Of a stretch of 64,000 bases of DNA, positions 35,488 to 46,484 are shown one piece after another. Location of the stretch: NCBI RefSeq assembly GCF_905147045.1, contig NC_065888.1:13831001-13895000 (forward strand), given 5' to 3'. A program made the position numbers and the translations under genes. Position 1 is the first letter of the stretch. Each line of letters begins with the position of its first letter. The notes beneath the pieces were generated by a model, which searched no databases, had not been told where the DNA came from, and saw only the letters and a list, made by a program, of their open reading frames with translations. Source of the DNA: Nymphalis io (Eukaryota; Arthropoda; Insecta; Lepidoptera; Nymphalidae).

Positions 35488-36020
35488 AAATTATAATTAT
35501 AAACACAAACTTTAAGGTAATAATTTGATTGATATTATTAAATCCTTTTTTTTTTTAAATCTCACAGGTTTAATTGAATTTGTCAAGCTTAATATTCGTT
35601 CCCTTAAATATTTTTAATCTTACCATTATAAACTTTAGGACTTAGTGCTTGAAACTAATTTAGAATAGCTTTAAGATTTTCACATGTTTCAAGAGCACAA
35701 TAAACTGTTTAAAGTTTATTTTAATTGTCGTCGAGCTCGTGACGCTCATGTGACCGTCCGCCGTGACAACAAAAATAAAATTCTATTTAAAATATATCTA
35801 TAAATAACGCAGTGAAAGAATCGACAGTGAGATGTTTTTTGCAACTTATTTGAACGATAACAAGAAGAATGAAACTAGTGACTCATCTGATAGTTAGTGA
35901 AACCAGAAGAGACTGGAATCACTTCCATCGTGATTAAATATATTTGATCGCTTACTTTTTATATTGGAAGCATATACTACGAAGAATTTTCAATATGTGA
36001 TATTATTTATAAACACAAAT
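35488..36020. other. AT-rich stretch, no gene seen
   Basis: Nothing recognised; a GC-richer piece (gtcgtcgagctcgtgacgc) lies near 35727. Confidence 0.5.
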
Positions 36021-36206
36021 TTTTGTGTTTATAATTTATCCGTACTTGACGGTGAAGGAAAACATCGTGAGGAAACCTGCATGTGTCTAATTTCATTGAA
36101 ATTCTGCCACATGTGTATTTCACCAACGGATATTGGAGCGGCGTGGTGGAATAAGCTCCAAACAAGTCCAAAAAGTGGGACATTAACAGGCTGTTACTGT
36201 TACTGT
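36021..36206 (+). mobile_element. SINE-A copy, headless, with internal deletion
   Basis: Body from 'tgacggtgaaggaaaacatc', with about 40 bases lost before 'gtgggacattaacaggctg', ending in (TTACTG)2. Confidence 0.88.
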
Positions 36207-36661
36207 CTGTTGTGCTGTGATATTATTTATCTTGTATAGACGTACGCACTCTATTTCATCACTTATTTATTAAATGAGAGACTAAATTTTATTTTCTTCA
36301 TTTTTATCCTTAATCGTCTCCTCAATAACTTCCCATGTTGCAAATTTAACTCATCCAATTTAAATCGGGTTTCCTTTTACCGTGGAGTACAGTTGTTACA
36401 ATTAGATTATATCTCAGGATCATTATTATTATTTCCATATCATCGCGTTTAGTTTGTTTGCTCTCTACTAACCTTTTAAACATTTGTATCAATCTGTCAG
36501 ACCGTTTTAACAGACTAAAAATAACTAGACTAGTCTAGTTCAGACTGTCTGAGCAATGGTATAATCTAGAACATGGTTATATTAATAATCTGTTTTGGGC
36601 ATCGAGGAAAAGAGCGTGGAATTAGTACTTGTTGACTATCAGGTTAGTGGTTAACTGGTTT
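36207..36661. other. AT-rich stretch with an 18-bp palindrome
   Basis: AACTAGACTAGTCTAGTT at 36523-36540 is its own reverse complement. No coding signal. Confidence 0.6.
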
Positions 36662-36750
36662 CGAGCGTCAGACCAGTAAGCGTAAGATTTCCAGCGTCAA
36701 CTGACGTCAGCGTAAGATTTCGAGCGTCAGGTGACATCAGCGTAAGATTT
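36662..36750. repeat. 30-bp minisatellite, three units
   Basis: Units at 36662-36690, 36691-36720 and 36721-36750 share 'agcgtca' and the closing 'agcgtaagattt'. They differ at a handful of positions in the middle. It resembles no repeat family above. Confidence 0.9.
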
Positions 36751-36923
36751 GTTATTTACACATCAATTTCTGTGAGTAAGGTACTCACTCAGGTAACGCA
36801 CACTATTTTTTATTACATTTAGGCTGTGTGTACATTTAACTGTATTTGATTTATATAACTTTGTGAAATGATGAAAAAGAGTAAATATTCATTTTGTTGC
36901 TGGTTTTTCTCGGTAGAATATAC

Positions 36924-37051
36924 GTTACACTGGCCTACCCACCCTTCAAACTAGAACACAACAAAACTTAGTATTGCCGTTTAGTGGTAGAATATGAAAT
37001 AAGTGGGTGGTATCTCCCAACGCAGGCTTGCACAAAGTCCTACCACCAAGT
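36924..37051 (-). mobile_element. SINE-B 5' half
   Basis: 'acactggcctacccaccc' to 'cttgcacaaagtcctaccacc' in minus orientation; the 3' hairpin half is missing. Confidence 0.75.
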
Positions 37052-37360
37052 GAAACAGCTTTCAGCTCAACTAAGATATCTTAATTAAATAATTTATATT
37101 TGTTTACTTGCTTTTGAAGTCTTAAACCACAAACATTGAAACCAAATGTTTTACAATTATTTCACATTACATCAATTGATTAAAGTATATTTTTAACAAA
37201 ACAAAAAATATGTAATCCTGGAATATTGTTTTTACGCGCGTTTATTTAACCAGCTCTTCGTTTGTCGTCTTTGTTGTGCGTCAAATCTTGCAACTGTGTT
37301 TTTAATCAGTACTTAACTCTTTGAAGTGAAACTTTTCATAGACCGCGTAGTTGGTGACAA
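37052..37360. other. AT-rich stretch, no gene seen
   Basis: Nothing recognised. Confidence 0.5.
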
Positions 37361-37511
37361 TTATATATTTATTTTATTTATTTATTTATTTACTAATCCT
37401 TTATTGCACACACTTTACAAACATTTAGTAACATAAAATAGCAAGTAGAACATATAGAATGCAAAAGCGGCCTTACCACTTATAGGCAGATCTCTTCCAG
37501 GCAACCTCTGT
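37361..37511 (-). mobile_element. Retroposon 3' end with (TTTA)n tail
   Basis: On the minus strand: 'gaggttgcctggaagagatc', 'ataagtggtaaggccgc', 'gtgcaataaagg', then an AAAT tetranucleotide tail (TTTA repeats at 37370-37392 on the plus strand). The AATAAA signal and tail mark it as the 3' terminus of a LINE-type retroposon common in moths and butterflies. Clade not assigned. Confidence 0.65.
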
Positions 37512-38260
37512 AAAGACAAATGTTTATGTGTATTTTAGCCAGGATCACTAATCGGGCATAGTGTGCGAACAACTTCTACTTAAAATTTATTGAGCTTAAT
37601 ACAAATATCTATGTGGCTATTTACAATACATAGATTTATTATTTATTAATAAAAAATATTTTTATTTACCTTTATTATAGAAGTATAAGTTCAAACTATC
37701 TTTTTAATTTTTGTTATGGCTTTCAAGAAGAATTCCAAATATTTGTTTGTTAAACAAGTTATGAATTCAAATATATTTTACTATTGTAAAGTTATTTAAT
37801 TTATGTTTTTATAAGCTTTGATATATTATAATAACAAATGTAAAGGTTTGGAGATTTTTTTTTATAGTAAATTTTAACTCATACATTAAAATAGCTTACA
37901 TCAATCAATTTGATACACTTATAAATAATACATATATCTAGCGGCGAATATCTGTCAGTATAGCTATTTAACAATATTCAAGTTTTATGATCACCGACAC
38001 ATCTCATAATTCTCACACTTTTACGCATATAATTTTATTTACACGCAGAAAATTATAATAGAAATCATGAGAACTTTCACAAAAATAAACATTGAAATTA
38101 TGCTATAAATTATATTACGACCGTAAATTTATGTTGTTGAATTAAATATGACAATACTTGTATTTATCAAAAGGTTGAGGTTGGGTTGAAACATACAACG
38201 ATGTAGATATTAATAATAAATAATTTATTGGACACATTCGATACATAATATCGTATTTTA
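37512..38260. other. AT-rich stretch, no gene seen
   Basis: Nothing recognised. Confidence 0.5.
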
Positions 38261-38756
38261 GATACCCGCGACTATGTTAGCGTGGACTTTGAACATATTT
38301 TGTTGTCAGACAAAGCACAGCGTACAATCGAGACTCAAAAAGCATGACGTTATTTTTATAAGCTTGTTATATGATGTAATTGTACAGAAGTATCTCAATT
38401 TAATAGATTTTTTAGAAATGTCAATTTATTTTATTTTACAATTTGATATTTTCTAAGTTTTATAATAAGATACCCGCGACTATGTTAGCGTGGACTTTGA
38501 ACATATTTTGTTGTCATTCTATATTTTAATATACGTATATTTGTTTTGAAATTTAATTAACAATATTTTTTTTTTAAACACGCTAAAACTGACTGTCTGA
38601 CACACAAAGCCCAGCCTAGACTCGAGACTCAAGAAGCATGATATTAAAAGCTTCTTATATGATGTAATTGTACGGAAGTATCGCAATTTAATAGGTTTTT
38701 TAGAAATGTGAAGTTATTTTATTATACAATTTAATATTTTCCAAGTTTTATAACTT
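38261..38756. repeat. Diverged tandem dimer repeat
   Basis: A 48-base block starting 'gatacccgcgactatgttag' is identical at 38261-38308 and 38469-38516. The following block ('agcatga', 'tatgatgtaattgtac', 'aatttaatag', 'ttttttagaaatgt') is repeated with substitutions at about 38309-38466 and 38597-38756. The second unit holds about 80 extra bases. It may be a tandemly duplicated interspersed element of unknown class. Confidence 0.8.
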
Positions 38757-39309
38757 AGAATAGAAATTTCGCACAATTTTTATAGTAACAAATGAAAAGC
38801 CAATTTTTTCCGCCTGAAATAAAACTGTTTTAATATTTAAAAGATTTAATAATATAATATGTTAATGTGTGGATGTTAACAAAGTCACGTTATGGAGAAG
38901 GTCATTATTTGAATAACAATAATTCACCTGTAATTATAGTAAAAAAAAAATATTCACGAATAAAGTCTACTAAAAATAATTCCGACATGTAAAATGCTTA
39001 ACGAAAGTTCCGGTTTCAATTTCCGGACGATAAAGTTAATTGTCATCATATAATTGGTCCAATTAACTTACCAGCTTATTATTTATATTTAATATATTAA
39101 ATATATGTCATGCTTTTTATATTATAATTATTAATAAATGCTTAACTCTCGATGTATGAATTTCTTTCATAAAATTTTCTCACGTTGTGATTAAAACTCA
39201 TGTTAGTTTTTTGTAAAAAAATGAGGGAAATAAAATTGAAATATACTTGCTATTTGAAATAAGAAGTAAATGCAAAAAAGTTAGATTGACGATTTAGGGG
39301 TTGGTTAGT
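38757..39309. other. AT-rich stretch, no gene seen
   Basis: Nothing recognised. Confidence 0.5.
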
Positions 39310-39399
39310 ATTTCTTATGATACCAATGGTGAACATCATCATCATGTATAAACAGGTGGCATTTGATAGACCGCCTACCTAATTTAAATAAAAAAAATG
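39310..39399 (+). mobile_element. SINE-B 3' remnant
   Basis: 'tatttcttatgataccaatg', 'acaggtggcatttg', 'gaccgcctacctaat' and an A-run follow the SINE-B 3' order. Highly diverged. Confidence 0.5.
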
Positions 39400-39548
39400 T
39401 ATTCTCTCCGATTTATATTATTGTAAGACAGCAATAAATGTAAATATATAATTAATTATATGCAGTGAATGAGAATGAAATTATGTTCAACAAATTAAAT
39501 TTATGGTATATGTTAATTTTTATTTATTTGGAAGATACTGTGTCATAA

Positions 39549-39839
39549 TTTTTTTTATATAATAGGTAGGCGAACAAGCATATGGGCCACCTGATTGTAA
39601 GTGGTCACCAGCGCCCATAGACATTGGCATTGTAAGAAATGTTAAACATCGCTTATATCACCAATGCTCCACCAACCTTGGGGACTAAGATGTTATGTCC
39701 CTTGTGCCTGTAATTACACTCGCTCACTCACCCTTCAAACCGGAACACAACAATACCAAGTACTGCTGTTTTGCGGTAGAATATCTGATGAGTGGGTTGT
39801 ACCTACCCAGACCAGCTTGCACAAAGCCCTACCACCAGT
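39549..39839 (-). mobile_element. Full-length SINE-B copy
   Basis: T-run at 39549-39556, hairpin with one change (cacctgattgtaagtgg), 5' end at 39839. Confidence 0.92.
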
Positions 39840-40097
39840 AACATTTATTAGTATTACATTAGTTGTACTTGAACAAAGAATATTTTGATATCTCTTCGAA
39901 AAACTAAGTATCATTAAATATAAATCATTAACGAAATAAATATTTTCAAATAAAGTAAAACTTAAGATGATTCATTGGTTTTTCGAAGTTTTCCGTTTAC
40001 TGTTTACTTCTTACAGATAACACTTGATAAGTAATCGCAATGAATTTTCCTATTAGGGAAAACAAAGCCATTCATACTTATTTATCTTTTCTATTAA

Positions 40098-40270
40098 AGT
40101 GTAATTACAGGCACAAGGGACATAACATCTTAGTTCCCAAGGTTGTTGGCGCATTGACAATATAAGCGATGGTTAATATTTCTTACAATGGCAATGTCTA
40201 TGGGCGTTGATGACCACTTACCATCTGGTGGCCCATATGCTCGTCCGCTTTCCTATTCTATAAAAAAAAA
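40098..40270 (+). mobile_element. SINE-B 3' half
   Basis: 5'-truncated at 'gtgtaattacaggcacaagg', close to the truncation point of the copy at 30344. Hairpin with one change (accatctggtgg), A-run end. Confidence 0.9.
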
Positions 40271-41429
40271 CTAAATCAGCATTTAAAACTACATTTTATT
40301 ACGAGGTGCCTTCATATTAATTGGTCATACAGTTAAACATGGTATATATAGTTTTGCTCCACTTTAAATTTCTGAAGCTCTTAATTTCTCAATGAAGAAA
40401 GGCAGCCATCATTATCAATTATTTCTAGTTTATGGTAGACATTATGCACATCGTAAGATCTACAAATTGATCCTGTAAGAACTCACTCCATTACTCACCC
40501 GAGAAATGTTAACATCCGACTAAAGGTGATATACTATTTTGATGCGTGTTATTGAAATGTTTTAATTATTATGGTCAACGTTGCATATCACCTTCTGAAA
40601 TTTCAAGACCGTTTTCTGCGGTGTGTTTCGACGTTGTTCTTACAGAATAGCCCCTACTAAAGCGATTATGATGTAATATTTAAACTTGAGGCACAATTAA
40701 GTACAAGTTTCTTGTATTTAAGCACTTGACTTATTTTCTCCTGGTTTCTATTAAGGGTCTTCTCCTTACGTTTGAGTCGGCTTGATTTTATTTTATAGTG
40801 TAAGCTTAAGTTCATTCAATAGTTTGCAATTTGATTTTGTTTTTACTCAAAAATCTTTATTTTATATCTTACGAACTTATTTAATGAAATCATTTAAACG
40901 TTAATATATTATTTGATTTATATCTATTTAATAGATAGATTGAAACATCAAGAAATTTATGTAATAACAAACTTACTAATTACCTTAGAATAGCTGTAAA
41001 TATCAGTTCAGTATGGAGAATAATAATACCATTAAAATCTCACGGAACCCTTAAATTTCCGTGCAACAAACCCTCATGATACTCGGAAGTCATTAATCTC
41101 GGCTTGTTCGACCAAAATTACAAGCCGCTAACCGAACGTCAGTAACTGGAGCTCGCTAAGTATGATCATGTATAAACATTTTTTCTTCTCGCTTTCTCAT
41201 CCTTCGTGTTTCGTGGCTCGGAGGAATGCAGATAAGTAATTTCGGTAAAGTTTCTGATTTCATGTCCGAACGACATCCGTCAAATATTTGCTGTGCTAAA
41301 AGGTATCATATCACTATTTAAAGGTGTGCAAATGATAAGTTTCTTAAAATACTTTTTGTCTGTTAGAAAACTAAAAGACAGGAAGTATTTTAGGACATAA
41401 GGGCTGGTAATAGATGTATAAGAAAAATA
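40271..41429. other. AT-rich stretch, no gene seen
   Basis: A somewhat GC-richer zone at 41040-41260 has no open frame or repeat I recognise. Confidence 0.5.
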
Positions 41430-41526
41430 AGGTTAGATTGTCTCGTTGCTATCGATATCCTGGGTTCAAATCTTAGGTCAAGCCAAAAAAAAGCTATTGG
41501 ATTTTTTCGAAAATTCTCACATTAGC
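41430..41526 (+). mobile_element. SINE-C 5' part, split by a SINE-B
   Basis: Degraded head ('gattgtctcgttgctat', 'cctgggttcaaatct') and 'cgaaaattctcac'. Its continuation resumes at 41827 after the inserted SINE-B. Confidence 0.7.
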
Positions 41527-41826
41527 TTTTTTTTTTTTTTTTTATAGAATAGGAAGGCGGACGAGCATATGGGCCACCTGATGGTAAGTGGTCACCAACG
41601 CTCTTAGACATTGGCATTGTAAGAAATGTCAACCATCGCTTACATATCCAATGCGCCACCAACCTTGGGAACTAAGATTTTATATCCCTTGTGCCTGTAA
41701 TTACACTGGCTCACTCACCCTTCAAACCGGAACACAACAATATCAAGTATTGCTGTTTTGCGGTAGAATATCTGATGAGTGGGTGGTACCTACCCAGACG
41801 AGCTTGCACAAAGCCCTACCACCAGT
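41527..41826 (-). mobile_element. Full-length SINE-B inserted in a SINE-C
   Basis: 17-base T-run, intact hairpin and 5' end at 41826. The long uninterrupted poly(A) suggests it is among the younger copies. The 127-codon open frame running through and beyond it is not a gene. Confidence 0.93.
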
Positions 41827-41990
41827 AAAGCTTAGAGTTTGGTTGTTGGAAGTGTACACACTCCCGTGCCTCGAAAAGTACTTACACAACAGTAAAACAG
41901 GAGATGTCCTCCTGATTTGGCATAAGCTAAAATATTTTGTGACGTTGTTTCATGTTGGGCTTTACATTTAGAAAACGGCTTAGACTCCAG
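41827..41990 (+). mobile_element. SINE-C continuation after the SINE-B insertion
   Basis: 'gaagtgtacacactcccgtg' and 'cctcgaaaagtac' continue the order seen in the complete SINE-C at 62886-63254. The distal part is poorly matched. Confidence 0.65.
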
Positions 41991-42129
41991 GCATACGATA
42001 AGTACATGAATTGCATTATATAAAAAACCAAATGTACTCTTTCACATATGAAATTATAACAAATTTTTACAATTAAGTGTAATTAAATTCAACACACGAT
42101 TATTGTATACATCTATATATCTGATAGAC

Positions 42130-42205
42130 ATAACCTTTGAGTTTCTTGTCGGTTCTTCTCAGTAGAATCTACATTCCGAACAGGTTGTTACTTTACATCT
42201 AATGT
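42130..42205 (+). repeat. Interspersed repeat fragment (CGGTAGAATCT type)
   Basis: 'gagtttcttgtcggttcttc', 'tcagtagaatctacattccg' and 'aacaggttg'. Also at 54936-55005 and inverted at 28750-28800. Family unassigned. Confidence 0.55.
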
Positions 42206-42342
42206 AATCATGTAAAAAGAACGTACCTGAACAGTACCTTTTTTGTTTTTATAAATAAAATAACTGCTCGGTATCAAACATGACATAGTTAACTAAATTT
42301 GTCACGCATACGCCAATCACTATCCTACTGAACAGAAAGGCA

Positions 42343-42830
42343 TTATTATAATAATAATAATAAATCTTTATTTACAAATAAATATCCATAGTATTAGTTA
42401 TAAGCTTAAAAACTGTGTTAGTAGATATATTCACTATTATTTAGCATACATAAGGGGTTTAAAACAACGAGTTGATACATGAAGTTCCCCCAATGTTTTA
42501 CAAAGGGATTATCCATTTTCAGCGTCAATGTATTCAGGATACCGTTTGAAACTCCGCGCATCATAGCTATTATTGACGCTGCTCTCTTTCTAATGACGGC
42601 ATAGAAGTCATTCACACGGGTTTCAGCAAACATCAGCACTACAAAAGCGCGGCAATCCCAACAGTATCCTGAATGCATCGTTATACTGTACGTGCAGAGC
42701 ATTGAAGGCCCTCTGCTTATAATTTAGCCACAAGCTGCACTTGTATAAGTTTATATTTTGGCGAAAGAGTGCGTGCTCCAAGTAAATTGACAATATTATA
42801 ATCTGATGTTGCATTGTAACCTGTTAAATC
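42343..42830 (-). pseudogene. LINE C-terminal fragment with (ATT)n tail
   Basis: Minus strand. Two overlapping frames join across frameshifts: first 'LWLNYKQRAFNALHVQYNDA' with 'FRILLGLPRFCSA', then 'MFAETRVNDFYAVIRKRAAS' and 'NTLTLKMDNPFVKHWGN'. This is the conserved C-terminal region, beyond the RT, of a family of lepidopteran non-LTR elements. It is broken by at least one frameshift and has no RT core. It ends with AATAAA signals and a TTA/ATT triplet tail (42343-42365 on the plus strand). Identification is from pattern memory of the family, not from a search. Confidence 0.65.
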
Positions 42831-43283
42831 TTTTTATAAATAAATGTCACGAGTTCACGCATCGTTTATCTTATTATGTTAAAACTATGTACAATCATTG
42901 TAAAGACACATTGGTATGGTAAAGCAAACCCTTGAGGCATCTGTCTGATATTGCGTAATATTTTTTAATAGTTGTATTAAGTATTAGGAGTGTTCTCGTC
43001 GTGCGTTGAATTTATTTTTGCAAACATAATCTGATAACGTTTGGATTTTACGTTTAATAAATCATTTTATTAGAAGATAATATTGGTTTTTCAAATAATT
43101 GCATAATAACCACAGTGCATTTTTTCTAATAAACATCTTTATATATGTGTATGCGTAAAATTTTTGTGTAAGTTCCTAAAAAGCTGGACCGATGTTGATG
43201 ATTTTCTTGTATGTGTTTAAGTGAGGCCCTGGATGGCTTAGATTTGACCCGTTAGGTAGTACTACGACCGGGTTCCAGATTTG
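42831..43283. other. AT-rich DNA with a probable repeat remnant
   Basis: At 43139-43255, 'gtgtatgcgtaaaatttttg', 'aaaagctggaccgatgttga' and 'gtgtttaagtgagg' resemble a widespread lepidopteran interspersed repeat. Class unknown. No gene seen. Confidence 0.45.
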
Positions 43284-43402
43284 TTTTTTTTTTTTTTATT
43301 TACCGGGATGGCAAATGACTCTACTCCACCTGATGGTAAGTCGTAGTAGAGTCCAAACGCGACGACGGCCAGTACAGTCGGGAAGAATGTTCTGTACTAG
43401 CC
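43284..43402 (-). mobile_element. LINE-J 3' stub (severely 5'-truncated)
   Basis: Poly(A) as a T-run at 43284-43297, terminal hairpin at 43317-43353, and truncation at 'ctgtactagcc', within about 20 bases of the truncation point of the stub at 2457-2584. Confidence 0.85.
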
Positions 43403-44185
43403 TGATTTTTAATAAACAAAAATCTTATTACACCCCTAAAAAGTACGAGCACCTAATGTATTTATGTATATATAATTTGGTTGTTATACTTTATTTGCAT
43501 AGCACCATTCAGTCAGACTCAAAATAAAAAAAACATTATGGTTGCCCATGTTTATTGAAGTACGAAGCTGGTTAAATAAGTCCTTGAATGGAAAGAGCAT
43601 GCCTGCATAACGCAGGAGTAATGTTTACCCTTCCCCCAGTTTCCGATCACTAAACTCTGTACGACTGAGTCACGTACACAAGTACTAACGATTGATATAG
43701 TGTAGAACTATATCGATATTAGTAATTTAGGGCAGAAATAATTGACGCATTGCACTAATATTTTTCCTGTCGTGTTTTAAGAAAAAAAAAAATCCGTAAT
43801 GTGTTCCCAATATTGGTAAACAAATTGATGACGCACTTGAGTCACTTGATTTTTGTGTAATGCTAGTTTTAGATAAGATTGCACAGTATTGGCAATAATA
43901 TTGACGTTTTTTGATGATACGATAGTTGATATAGAAAATTTTAGTAATTTAATTATATAAATTAGATTAATTACGTAAAAATCAAAACATATTATGCGAA
44001 TCTACCACTAGTACGGAGCACCATTTAGTTAGTAAATTTAATTATAAGTTTAATGAATCTTTGGATATGATGTAGTGTCGGTATTACGTTTATCAATGGG
44101 TTAATTTTGTGGTTATAATTCTAGAAAAGTTGTGAGGAAGTTTGGACAACCACCACGACCACGCGCATCAATAAAATACAAGTAA
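43403..44185. other. AT-rich stretch, no gene seen
   Basis: Nothing recognised. Confidence 0.5.
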
Positions 44186-44268
44186 AGTAACAACCTGTGA
44201 ATGTCCCACTGCTGGGCTAAGGCCTCCTCTTAAGATTCACGCTCTCTTACCACTGGGCCATCTCGGCT
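44186..44268 (-). mobile_element. SINE-A head fused to tail
   Basis: The 3' end ('caacctgtgaatgtcccact') passes straight into the tRNA-like head ('taagattcacgctctcttac', 'cactgggccatctcgg'). The whole body is deleted. Confidence 0.8.
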
Positions 44269-44782
44269 TGTACCGATCGATATTTATATCGATAAAATAA
44301 ATAGCCATAAATTTAACATACTAAAATAATATTCATTATTTCTTCAAAATATATCCTGTTTATATATCTGTGAAATAAACTTTGACTTTGAAGCAAATAT
44401 TTATATATAAAATGATTTATTCCAGTCAATGGGATGAATAGTAAAGGATACGAGACAAACAAAGACACATATGTATAACCAAATTGACGCAATTCGCGCT
44501 CTACTTCGCCATAGGAAAAATATATCTGGATTGCCAATATAAATATTTACAAAGCGATCTTATCCGGTTTATTCAGCCTATTACGTCGGATATTATTTTT
44601 ATATAACTGAATAAATATCAATAAAACTATTAAAACGATTTTATTGATGACAGAATAAACAAAAACATTATATGAGAGTTGATTAAATAAAAATATTTGT
44701 TTATATTAAATAAATATTTTTATTTAATAAAATTAATATTTATTTAATAAAATTAATATTTTAAATTAATATTTAATAAAAA
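44269..44782. other. AT-rich DNA with a short tandem repeat
   Basis: At 44716-44780 the motif 'tttaataaaattaatattta' is repeated about twice plus a partial unit, next to the following SINE-A. No gene seen. Confidence 0.55.
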
Positions 44783-45084
44783 AGCCGAGATGGCCCTGTG
44801 GTAAGAACGCGTGAATCTTAACCGATGATCGTGGGTTCAAACCCGGGCAAGCACCACTGAATTTTCATGTGCTTAATTTGTGATTATAATTCATCTCGTG
44901 CTTTACGGTGAAGGAAAACATCGTGAGGAAACCTGCATGTGTCTAATTTCACTGAAGTTCTGCCACATGTAAATTCTACCAACCCGCATTGGAGCAGCGT
45001 GGTGGAATAAGCTCCAAACCTTCTACTCAAAAAGAGGAGAGGAGGCCTTTAGCCCAGCAGTGGGACATTCACAGGCTGTTACGG
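44783..45084 (+). mobile_element. Full-length SINE-A copy
   Basis: GCCGAGATGGCCCTGTGGTA head, GGTTCAAACCC B box, complete body, and a single GTTACGG tail unit. Nearly identical by eye to the copy at 21439-21745, including the CTGTGG variant A box, so the two belong to the same subfamily. Confidence 0.93.
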
Positions 45085-45157
45085 AAAAAAATATTACTCC
45101 ATACAAATATTATTATATTAGCTGTTATTGTAATAATTAAATTTATTTAATCTTCAC

Positions 45158-45235
45158 TCAGTTAGTAGTTGGCTAATCTCTCTTGAGATTGGCCGTCGTG
45201 GCCGAAATCGGTCTGGAGGACATTATTATTATTAT
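45158..45235 (+). mobile_element. SINE-C 3' stub
   Basis: 'gtagttggctaatctctctt', 'gagattggccgtcgtggccg' and 'ggtctggaggac', then (ATT)n. Strongly 5'-truncated. Confidence 0.85.
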
Positions 45236-45690
45236 CTGCCTAGCGAAGTTAAAGCGTACGAGTAGGTTCGATTTTGACCCCTCGGATTATCGTCACCACT
45301 CTTTGCTCTCACTCATACTCTAGTAGCTTACTTGAAGGGACGAATACAAATATTTAAACAAAATATATTGAACACACGATATTCGGTTGTTTGTATATGA
45401 TGAACCATTTCGGCTCGATATTATCTGTTATTATATCGTAATCAGTTGTTACGAGTTTGCTATATCTTAGCAAAAAAATTAAGAGGATATCAGATATTAC
45501 AATCAGTTTGCTTTCCTCATTAAAATTGTCTCAACGGATTTCCCCTATTCTATAAAGCTTGCGGATCTTTGTTAACGTTATTGTGATATTTTAAAAGGTG
45601 TTGCGGTGTGTGGTGTTGGGAATTTCTAAATTAAATAATCTTTATGATTCATGCAGAAAAATAATATACTAATAGGTCGATTTATATTTT
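45236..45690. other. AT-rich stretch, no gene seen
   Basis: Nothing recognised. Confidence 0.5.
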
Positions 45691-45772
45691 AGTAACAACC
45701 TGTGAATGTACCGCTGCTGGGCTAAGGCCTCTCCCTTTTTGAGGAGAAGGCTTGTAACTTATTCCATCACGC
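45691..45772 (-). mobile_element. SINE-A 3' part, split by LINE-J
   Basis: 'agtaacaacctgtgaatgta' to 'attccatcacgc' in minus orientation. The rest of the same SINE is at 46485-46700. Confidence 0.88.
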
Positions 45773-46484
45773 TTTTTTTTTATATTCGCCGGGAGGGCAA
45801 ATGACTCTACTCCACCTAATGGTAAGTGGTAGTAGAGTCCAAACGCGACGACGGCCAGTACAGACGGGAAAAACGTTTTGCACTAGCCGCCTTCGCCTTG
45901 CCGGCCCGCAAGATGCCTCTTCACGCCTCCTTTGAAGGAACCCGGGTTGTAAGAGGAGGGGAACACGTGAGCTGGTAAGGAATTCCATTTTTTGGTAGTG
46001 CGACAAAGAAAGGAGTTGCCAAATTTCTTTGTTCGCGATGGAATTGATGTCACAGTTAGGCGGTGACATCGAGAACCAGCTCGCGTGGACTTAAGAAGGA
46101 AGGGGGAAGCAGGAATTAGAGAGAATAATTCCTCAGAGCACTCGCCGTGATACAGTCGATAGAAAGCGCTCAGTGCTGCTATCTCACGACGCAATTGTAA
46201 AGGTTCAAGGCTGTTTGTGACCTTTACGTCGCCAATAATGCGTACTTAGCGGAGCCATCCCAAAGGTGCGAGCAGTATTCCACGCAAGACCGTACCTGTG
46301 TTTTGCACAGCAGGCACAGTTGTTGTGGCGTGAAAAAGCGCCTCATCTTGTTCAGAACTCCGAGTTTCCGTGAAGCTTTTTATAACAGCCTCGATGTAAT
46401 CCCTTGGACTAAGGTCGCAGCGAACGTCAATCCCCAGCATGGCGATTTTGCTTTGCATCACCAGCGGAGTACCACAGAGAGAGG
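45773..46484 (-). pseudogene. 5'-truncated LINE-J copy inserted in a SINE-A
   Basis: Minus-strand copy of the last roughly 700 bases of LINE-J. It codes the C-terminal region (QSKIAMLGID..., CSEELFSLIPAS, TKKFGNSFLCRTT, KKWNSLPAHVFP) and carries the terminal hairpin (45803-45839) and poly(A) (T-run 45773-45780). A two-base deletion relative to the copy at 55800-58232, at 'ataaaaagcttcacgg', breaks the frame, and the RT core is absent, so it is inactive. It begins at 'ctccctctctctgtgg', corresponding to about 57477 in the longer copy. Both sides are SINE-A sequence. Confidence 0.9.

Noticed and set aside
36662..36750. CRISPR-like array
   Set aside because: Three contiguous 30-base tandem units without spacers; a minisatellite in a eukaryotic genome.
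41588..41971. 127-codon open frame
   Set aside because: Runs through a SINE-B and into adjacent SINE-C. The same peptide appears wherever SINE-B lies in that orientation, so it is a repeat shadow.
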